Assembly (NCBI GenBank): GCA_002315825.1
Contig: DCIC01000116.1
Location: 57,175 to 77,370 of the forward strand
Direction of reading: 5' to 3'
Source of the DNA: Bacteroidales bacterium UBA1736
Lineage (GTDB): Bacteria; Bacteroidota; Bacteroidia; Bacteroidales; UBA932
DNA length: 20,196 nt
Shown here: positions 14,516 to 20,196 of the stretch, in pieces
Layout of the letters: every line of letters starts with the position of its first letter
How positions within the stretch are numbered: position 1 is the first letter of the stretch
The notes under the pieces: model-generated
Database searches by the model: none
Told to the model about the DNA's origin: nothing
What the model saw: the letters and a program-made list of their open reading frames with translations, nothing else
Program-made: the position numbers and the translations under genes

Positions 14516-16663
14516 ATGGAAACGGTTGAATTTTATGACAGAATGAGGCGGTCCTTACAGGAAATTGCCGCCCGTGCGAAACGTCCGTTGACTCTCGCAG
14601 AGAAGTTGCTTTATGCGCATTTGTGCGACAAGAGCGCTGACTTCCCTCAAAGAGGAGAGTATGCTTTTTTCTCACCGGACAGGGTTGCTATGCAGGATGC
14701 TACAGCTCAGATGGCTGTTCTGCAGTTTATGAATTCAGGCAGGGACAGAGTAGCAGTGCCGACAAGTATCCATTGCGATCACCTCATTTGTGCAAGAAGC
14801 GGATATGAGATTGACCTCCCTGAAGCCTGCAGGGAGAATGCTGAGGTCTATGGATTTCTGGAGCAGGCTGCGGCAAGGTATGGAATGGATTTCTGGAAGC
14901 CCGGCGAGGGTATCATCCACCAGATTGTTTTGGAGAACTACGCCTTCCCGGCAGGTATGATGATAGGAACTGATTCTCATACTCCGAATGCAGGAGGAAT
15001 GGGAATGATTGCCATTGGCGTCGGAGGATCAGATGCCGTTGATGTGATGACAGGTATGGAGTGGGAGCTCAGAATGCCCGGGATTATCGGTGTACACCTG
15101 ACAGGCAGTTTGAAGGGATGGACTTCCGCCAAGGATGTGATTCTGAAGCTTGCCGGCATTTTGACCACAAAGGGAGGCACAAATTCAGTAATCGAATATT
15201 TCGGCGAGGGTTGCAAAGGGATTTCCTGCACCGGCAAGGCAACAATATGCAATATGGGAGCCGAAGTGGGAGCCACTTGCTCTCTATTCCCGTTTGACAG
15301 CAATATGGAACGCTATCTCATAGCTACCGGCCGTCCCGATGTAGCAAAAGAGGCAAAATCAATAGCATCCTTGCTGGCAGCCGACCCCGAAGTATACCGT
15401 TCTCCAGAGAAGTATTTTGACAAAGTCATAGAGATAAATCTCTCAGAACTGGAGCCTCAAGTCAATGGGCCTTTCACTCCGGATGCATCCTGCTCTCTGA
15501 GTGATATGCCGCAGAGAATCCTCGATTCCGGGTATCCTTCCAAGATTGAAGTCGCTCTGATTGGCTCCTGCACCAACTCTTCCTACCAGGATCTGTCAAG
15601 AGCCGCGTCTGTTGCCGATGCCGCAATGAGGGCCGGAATGAAACCAAAAGCAAGGCTAATTGTCAATCCGGGAAGCGGCAGAATCAAGGCGACCGCCGAA
15701 AGAGACGGTATTCTGGACACACTCCGTCAGGCCGGCGCAGTGATAATGACAAATGCCTGTGGCCCTTGTATAGGACAATGGGACAGAGGAGAGGCCGACA
15801 AGGCCAGGGCCAACTCGATAGTAACTTCTTTCAACAGGAACTTCGCCAAGAGAGCGGACGGTAATCCAAACACCCATTCTTTCATCGTCTCTCCTGAAAT
15901 TGCAGTGGCATTTGCATTCAGCGGACGTTTTGAGATTCCGCAAGGCCTCGAAGCCCCGACCGGCGAGGTGCTACCGAGTCAAGGATTTGCCGAATTCGAG
16001 TCCGGGATGGTCTCTTCTGATATCCTTTCATCCCAAGATCCCCAGATAGATCCGTCAAGCAAAAGGCTTCAACGGCTCGTCCCCTTCGAACCTTGGGACG
16101 GCAGGGATCTCGATGCTCTCGCCCTCTTGATCAAGGTTAAGGGAAAATGTACCACTGACCATATTTCAATGGCAGGTCCCTGGCTCAAGTACCGCGGTCA
16201 CCTGCAGAATATTTCCGACAATCTTCTTCTCGGTGCTGTAAATGCCTTTACGCTTCAAAGCGGTCCCGTAGCTCCGAGAGCAAGGGAGTTGGGGGAAAGC
16301 ATAGTGGTGGCTGAAGATAATTATGGAGAGGGATCCAGCCGTGAGCATGCGGCTATGGAGCCCCGCTATCTTGGGATAAAGGTGGTTCTGGCAAAGAGTT
16401 TCGCAAGAATTCACGAGACCAACCTGAAGAAACAGGGTGTGCTTGCCCTCACTTTTGCGGAGCCTACTGACTATGATAAAATCCTGCAGGGGGACATCCT
16501 CGATGTCAAATGCTCCGGCATAGCACCCGGGTCAGAAGTAAGTATTGTATTGAATCATAATGACGGCACAAATGAAACTATCGTTGCAAGACACAGCTAT
16601 AATAGCCAGCAACTCGAATGGTTCCGTGCCGGATCAGCATTGAATTATTTATGCAGAAAATAG
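14516..16663 (+). CDS. acnA: Aconitate hydratase (aconitase), mitochondrial type
   Basis: The 715-residue enzyme interconverts citrate and isocitrate through a [4Fe-4S] cluster in the cytoplasm. Cluster ligands are Cys352 (GSCTNSS), Cys415 and Cys418 (NACGPCIGQWDRG). Their spacing of 63 and 3 equals that of mitochondrial aconitase (358, 421 and 424). Substrate motifs include GTDSHTPNAGG (151-161), GGSDAVDVM and, in the C-terminal swivel domain, GEGSSREHAA, which holds the catalytic serine and arginine. It resembles the mitochondrial-like aconitase described in Bacteroides fragilis, where it is also clustered with isocitrate dehydrogenase and citrate synthase genes. It is slightly shorter than the roughly 750 residues I recall for that protein. 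The 3' end overlaps icd by 13 bases. Confidence 0.95.
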   Translation: METVEFYDRMRRSLQEIAARAKRPLTLAEKLLYAHLCDKSADFPQRGEYAFFSPDRVAMQDATAQMAVLQFMNSGRDRVAVPTSIHCDHLICARSGYEIDLPEACRENAEVYGFLEQAAARYGMDFWKPGEGIIHQIVLENYAFPAGMMIGTDSHTPNAGGMGMIAIGVGGSDAVDVMTGMEWELRMPGIIGVHLTGSLKGWTSAKDVILKLAGILTTKGGTNSVIEYFGEGCKGISCTGKATICNMGAEVGATCSLFPFDSNMERYLIATGRPDVAKEAKSIASLLAADPEVYRSPEKYFDKVIEINLSELEPQVNGPFTPDASCSLSDMPQRILDSGYPSKIEVALIGSCTNSSYQDLSRAASVADAAMRAGMKPKARLIVNPGSGRIKATAERDGILDTLRQAGAVIMTNACGPCIGQWDRGEADKARANSIVTSFNRNFAKRADGNPNTHSFIVSPEIAVAFAFSGRFEIPQGLEAPTGEVLPSQGFAEFESGMVSSDILSSQDPQIDPSSKRLQRLVPFEPWDGRDLDALALLIKVKGKCTTDHISMAGPWLKYRGHLQNISDNLLLGAVNAFTLQSGPVAPRARELGESIVVAEDNYGEGSSREHAAMEPRYLGIKVVLAKSFARIHETNLKKQGVLALTFAEPTDYDKILQGDILDVKCSGIAPGSEVSIVLNHNDGTNETIVARHSYNSQQLEWFRAGSALNYLCRK

Positions 16664-17790
16664 CTATCCCCCTTATTGCTGGTGATGGAGTGGGTCCGGA
16701 AGTGACTTCAGCAAGCGTATCCATCATTGATGCCGCCGTCAGCAAGGCATATTCTGACAGGGCCGTCGAGTGGCTTCCCGTTCCGGCAGGGCAAAAGGCC
16801 TATGAGGAGCTGGGGACCTATATGCCAGATTCTACTTTGGAGGCTTTCAGAAAGTATGGCTTGGGACTCAAGGGGCCTCTGACTACTCCGGTGGGCGGGG
16901 GCATCCGCTCTCTGAACGTCTATCTGCGACAGAATCTGGATCTGTATGTCTGTCTGCGCCCTATCCGCTGGTTCTCCGGGGTGGAATCTCCTGTCAAGCA
17001 TCCCGAGAAGGTTAATATGGTTGTGTTCCGCGAGAATACTGAGGATATCTATGCTGGTATTGAATGGGAATGTGGTACACCTCAAGCTTCTCGTTTCTAT
17101 TCGTTCCTCAAGGATGAGATGGGCGTAGAGAAGGTCCGTTTCCCCGAGACGAGCTCATTCGGTGTCAAACCGGTCAGCAAAGAAGGGACCCGGCGTCTGG
17201 TACGCGCTGCCTGTAGATATGCTGTGGACAACAATCTCCCTTCGGTCACACTCGTACACAAGGGGAATATTATGAAATTTACCGAAGGGGGCTTCAGGAA
17301 ATGGGGATATGAACTTGCCCTCGAGGAGTTTGGGGATTATATATCTTCGGGAAAATTGGAGGTGAAAGATTGCATTTGCGATGCTTTCCTCCAGAATGCT
17401 CTCCTCAAACCGGAAGATTACAGCGTAATCGCCACCTTGAATCTCAATGGAGACTATATCTCAGATATGCTCGCCGCACAGGTGGGAGGTATCGGAATCG
17501 CTCCCGGTGCCAATATCAATTATGAAAAGGGTCTGGCCATATTTGAAGCCACCCACGGTACTGCTCCGGACATCGCCGGAAAGAATATCGTCAACCCGTG
17601 TTCCAACTTGCTCAGCGGCGTGATGCTCCTGGAACACATAGGATGGAACAGGGCGGCCCAGTTGATCTACTCCGCTCTTGAACGCTCTTTTGTCGAAGGA
17701 TACGCGACTCAAGACCTCGCCAGATTGATGAGCAATGGCAACTCATTGAGTACAAGCGAATTTGTAAAACGAATTATTGAATTGATATAA
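16651..17790 (+). CDS. icd: Isocitrate dehydrogenase, probably NAD-dependent
   Basis: The 379-residue enzyme oxidatively decarboxylates isocitrate to 2-oxoglutarate. It aligns along its length with E. coli Icd: GPLTTPVGGGIRSLNV (75-90, substrate loop with Ser87 equivalent to phospho-Ser113), FRENTEDIYAGIEW (126-139), VHKGNIMKFTEG (202-213) and NLNGDYISD (264-272, metal Asp268 and Asp272). At the cofactor site it has GTAPDIAG: Asp307 and Ile308 replace E. coli Lys344 and Tyr345, which grip the NADP phosphate, and Gln354 replaces Tyr391. Arg358 (E. coli Arg395) is kept. This predicts NAD preference. I chose the ATG at 16651, which gives the MQKIAIPLIAGDGVGPEV start. An ATG at 16618 adds eleven unrelated residues. 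The start lies inside the acnA end, so the two are probably translationally coupled. Confidence 0.93.
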   Translation: MQKIAIPLIAGDGVGPEVTSASVSIIDAAVSKAYSDRAVEWLPVPAGQKAYEELGTYMPDSTLEAFRKYGLGLKGPLTTPVGGGIRSLNVYLRQNLDLYVCLRPIRWFSGVESPVKHPEKVNMVVFRENTEDIYAGIEWECGTPQASRFYSFLKDEMGVEKVRFPETSSFGVKPVSKEGTRRLVRAACRYAVDNNLPSVTLVHKGNIMKFTEGGFRKWGYELALEEFGDYISSGKLEVKDCICDAFLQNALLKPEDYSVIATLNLNGDYISDMLAAQVGGIGIAPGANINYEKGLAIFEATHGTAPDIAGKNIVNPCSNLLSGVMLLEHIGWNRAAQLIYSALERSFVEGYATQDLARLMSNGNSLSTSEFVKRIIELI

Positions 17791-17813
17791 AACCGAACAT
17801 TAACAACAAACTT

Positions 17814-19157
17814 ATGAAAAAGGATTATTTGATTTACAAGTTGTCCGATGAAATGAAGAACTGCACAAAAATGGATGCGGATCTCTTCAAGAAAATGGAA
17901 GTGAAGCGTGGTCTCAGAAATGAGGACGGCACCGGTGTGCTTGTCGGTCTGACCAATATCGGAAACGTTGTCGGATATAAAAGGAATGCAGATGGGGCTT
18001 TGACTGCAATTGAAGGAAAACTCTTTTTCAGAGGATACGATATCAAGGATTTGGTAGAATCAATTCAGGAAGAGAGACGGTTTGGATTCGAAGAGGTCGC
18101 CTTCCTTCTCCTGTCCGGACGACTGCCAGACGAGGAGGAGCTTCAGTCCTTCAAGGAACTGATTTTCTCAAATATGCCACTGGAGCATCAGACAATCCTT
18201 CATATCATTGAGCTTGAGGGAAATGACATTATGAACATTCTCTCCCGCAGTGTGATGGAATTCTACACCTTCGACAATAACCCCGATGACACATCAAGGG
18301 ACAACCTGATGCGTCAGTCCATCGAATTGATTTCCAAATTCCCGACCATCATTGCCTACGCATACAATATGTATCGCCATAAGGAACACGGACGTTCCCT
18401 TCATATCCGCGATGCAAAACCGGGACTGAGTGTCGCCGAGAACTTCTTGTGGATGCTCAAAGGGTCGGACTATACACCTCTTGACGCAAAGACCCTGGAT
18501 CTTCTGCTCATACTCCATTCAGAGCACGGTGGAGGAAACAACTCCACCTTCACCGTACGAGTCACATCATCCACCGGCACTGACACCTACTCTTCAATAG
18601 CGGCCGGAATCGGTTCTCTCAAGGGGCCTAAACACGGTGGTGCAAATCTCAAGGTCTGTGATATGTTCTCCTTTATGAAAGAGGCCGTCGCTGATTGGAG
18701 CAATGAGGATGAAATTGAAACCTTCATCAGACATATTCTTGAAAAAAAGGTTTACGACAAGTCAGGCCTTGTTTATGGTATCGGCCACGCAGTATATACT
18801 CTGTCTGATCCAAGAACAGTTCTGCTGAAAAAATTGGCCAAAGAACTCGCACAGGAAAAGGGACGTCTTGACGAGTATGAGTTCCTTGAGAAGATTGAAA
18901 GGATTGCTATCAAGGTCGTATCCGAGAATAACCCCACCAAGCACTTCTGCGCCAATGTAGATTTCTATTCAGGATTCGTTTACGACTGCATCGGAATTCC
19001 GCGTGAGATATTCACTCCTATCTTTGCTATGGCCAGAATTGTCGGCTGGTGTGCACACAGAAATGAGGAGTTGAATTTTGAGGCACGCCGTATCATCCGT
19101 CCCGCCTATGTCTGCGTTACGGACGAACGTCCTTTTGTAAAGATTTCCAAAAGATAG
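17814..19157 (+). CDS. gltA: Citrate synthase
   Basis: The 447-residue enzyme condenses acetyl-CoA and oxaloacetate to citrate. Catalytic residues are His274 (GPKHGGAN), His325 (GIGHAVY) and Asp383 (NVDFYSG), matching His264, His305 and Asp362 of E. coli citrate synthase. LHSEHGG (234-240) and AHRNEE near the C-terminus are further family marks. The stretch after His325 reads AVYTLSDPR, closer to the eukaryotic GHAVLRKTDPR form than to the E. coli GHRVYK form. The gene starts 23 bases after icd and completes an acnA-icd-gltA operon, which converts oxaloacetate and acetyl-CoA to 2-oxoglutarate, mainly for glutamate synthesis in an anaerobe. No lipoyl or 2-oxoglutarate dehydrogenase genes are nearby. 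Confidence 0.95.
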   Translation: MKKDYLIYKLSDEMKNCTKMDADLFKKMEVKRGLRNEDGTGVLVGLTNIGNVVGYKRNADGALTAIEGKLFFRGYDIKDLVESIQEERRFGFEEVAFLLLSGRLPDEEELQSFKELIFSNMPLEHQTILHIIELEGNDIMNILSRSVMEFYTFDNNPDDTSRDNLMRQSIELISKFPTIIAYAYNMYRHKEHGRSLHIRDAKPGLSVAENFLWMLKGSDYTPLDAKTLDLLLILHSEHGGGNNSTFTVRVTSSTGTDTYSSIAAGIGSLKGPKHGGANLKVCDMFSFMKEAVADWSNEDEIETFIRHILEKKVYDKSGLVYGIGHAVYTLSDPRTVLLKKLAKELAQEKGRLDEYEFLEKIERIAIKVVSENNPTKHFCANVDFYSGFVYDCIGIPREIFTPIFAMARIVGWCAHRNEELNFEARRIIRPAYVCVTDERPFVKISKR

Positions 19158-19171
19158 TCAACCCTGGTTGA
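19158..19171. repeat. Short palindrome between convergent gltA and the barrel gene
   Basis: TCAACC and GGTTGA flank a CT centre immediately after the gltA stop codon. The six-base stem with a two-base loop and no T-run is a weak hairpin. It could contribute to termination in the 31-base gap, but this is uncertain. Confidence 0.3.
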
Positions 19172-19188
19172 TAGAGCCAATAAGCGCA

Positions 19189-20196
19189 TCAGAAGATATA
19201 ATTCAGGGCGATATAGAGTGAGTTTTTGCCGTCGGACGATTTGAGCGGCATACCATCTTCAACAGAAACAATGAAGTTGCGGTTCATTGCAAGTTTAACT
19301 CCCATACCGGCACCGCAATGAGGTATCAAGGCTTCTGAGCGCAGCGCCTCAATACTCTTGCCGTAGAAAGAACTGAGTTCCTCCCCTTTATACAGGCTGG
19401 TGACCATACCTGCATCAAAGAAAGGATTTAGAGCAACATACCAGCTCTGGTTGATGAGATTAAATGAGAATAGTCTGAGACGTAATTCTATATTCGTCCA
19501 GGCATAATCGCTTCCCACCAGTCTCTGCGCCAAGAGACCTCGTACACTATTGATTCCTCCCAAGCCATCTGTATTTGTCTGACGCAGATAGTAAGTGCTA
19601 AGGTTCTGCTGTGTATAAAAAGGAGCGTTCCCGGCGATTGTCCCTTGCCAGGCCAAATGATAGGCAAACACCAATCTGTCCGGCAACAATGACAGATACT
19701 GACGCCAATGAGCGACGAGACGAAGATAATTGAACCCGTCTCCGAAGAAATCAGGAGAACCATTCAGATATATTTCGGAATTAATGCCATATGATGGATC
19801 CGACTCATTCTCGCGGGTATCAAAATGAATTCCGGCCTTTATTTCCATTCGGCTGCCTCCATTTGCTTCAGAGCCGGAGAATACTCCCGCCAAACGCATT
19901 TTGCTGTACAAGGTACTGGAAGCATCGTAGTCGTCCTGATCGATATCGGATAATGAATAGTTCCAGAATGCTATTCCGGCGAGCAATTCCAGATTCCGAG
20001 CAAGGGGCTTCTGTACGTCAGCCATTACACGAACCATAGAACGCTTATAATTGTAAAGAGCGGTTCGGCTATCTTTGTTCAGATCAAGGGAACTGTCATA
20101 CGATTCCAAGCCATTGAGACCAAAGAAGAGGAACAGAGGGTCGTACTGGTATGAAGCTGAGCACGTTAATCTCACTCCCGGAATAAGATATTTGCT
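19189..20196 (-). CDS. Omp85/BamA-like outer-membrane beta-barrel protein, 5' part outside window
   Basis: The frame is open to the window edge, giving the last 335 residues of a longer protein. The GTG at 20175 is not a convincing start, because it is preceded by seven more open codons (SKYLIPG) and no signal peptide follows it. The visible part alternates polar and hydrophobic residues as in transmembrane beta strands and ends in Phe, as outer-membrane barrels do. GGINSVRGLLAQRLVG carries the VRG motif of the Omp85 family's lid loop, and NPFFDAGMV is a usual strand near the end. This fits a surface-antigen/BamA/TamA-type barrel. POTRA domains, if present, would be encoded outside. Whether it inserts proteins or handles another substrate cannot be told. 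Confidence 0.8.
   Translation of the reverse strand, partial: SKYLIPGVRLTCSASYQYDPLFLFFGLNGLESYDSSLDLNKDSRTALYNYKRSMVRVMADVQKPLARNLELLAGIAFWNYSLSDIDQDDYDASSTLYSKMRLAGVFSGSEANGGSRMEIKAGIHFDTRENESDPSYGINSEIYLNGSPDFFGDGFNYLRLVAHWRQYLSLLPDRLVFAYHLAWQGTIAGNAPFYTQQNLSTYYLRQTNTDGLGGINSVRGLLAQRLVGSDYAWTNIELRLRLFSFNLINQSWYVALNPFFDAGMVTSLYKGEELSSFYGKSIEALRSEALIPHCGAGMGVKLAMNRNFIVSVEDGMPLKSSDGKNSLYIALNYIF

Noticed and set aside
16618..16650. Upstream ATG start for icd
   Set aside because: It adds eleven residues unlike any isocitrate dehydrogenase N-terminus and lengthens the overlap with acnA. The ATG at 16651 gives the conserved start.
20173..20175. GTG as the start of the beta-barrel gene
   Set aside because: The frame is open to the window edge and no signal peptide follows the GTG, so the true start lies outside.
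1..20196. tRNA genes, CRISPR arrays and insertion sequences
   Set aside because: No cloverleaf-like segment, regularly spaced repeat or transposase was seen, and the gaps between genes are too short for most of these.

Overview
The window looks like a chromosomal segment of a member of the Bacteroidales, probably gut-associated. The reasons are a BACON-domain lipoprotein, a streptopain-type (C10) protease, a DUF4251 lipoprotein, a DUF4434 protein, an aconitase / isocitrate dehydrogenase / citrate synthase gene cluster of the kind known from Bacteroides fragilis, and several promoters with the Bacteroidetes -7 element TAnnTTTG (TATATTTG, TATTTTTG). I cannot name a genus. No RNA gene, CRISPR array, insertion sequence or attachment site was seen. 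The region is densely coded, with every intergenic gap below 200 bases.

Left part (1-7285). On the minus strand, a secreted C10 cysteine protease gene is followed 11 bases later by a lipoprotein with four BACON-like repeats and a PKD-like end. They form a two-gene operon. Divergent from it, a tight plus-strand run encodes an Xaa-Pro aminopeptidase, a FabG-type reductase and a ComF phosphoribosyltransferase. tatA and tatC follow under their own promoter. A 20-bp perfect-stem hairpin ends tatC and the opposing operon.

Middle part (7318-12744). A minus-strand operon encodes a Tat-exported Gfo/Idh/MocA dehydrogenase, a DUF1080 lipoprotein and a sugar-isomerase-like TIM-barrel lipoprotein. This set matches the recently described non-hydrolytic route of glycoside cleavage, in which C3 is oxidised, the aglycone is eliminated and water is added. 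All three proteins carry export signals, so the route is probably periplasmic. Divergent from it is a 644-residue lipoprotein that joins a TlpA-like thioredoxin domain (WCPDC), a DUF4434 glycosidase-like barrel and a discoidin-like C-terminus. I consider this fusion the most unusual object in the window. The divergent pair may be one carbohydrate-processing locus, although a shared role is only inferred.

Right part (12766-20196). Two minus-strand genes encode an AraC-type regulator fused to about seven membrane segments, apparently with a TTG start, and a small DUF4251 lipoprotein. They are followed by a plus-strand operon for the oxidative branch of the citric acid cycle: aconitase, isocitrate dehydrogenase and citrate synthase. 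The isocitrate dehydrogenase has the E. coli-type fold signature but NAD-type residues (Asp-Ile) where the E. coli enzyme has the NADP-binding Lys-Tyr. The window ends inside a minus-strand Omp85/BamA-family beta-barrel gene whose 5' end lies outside.
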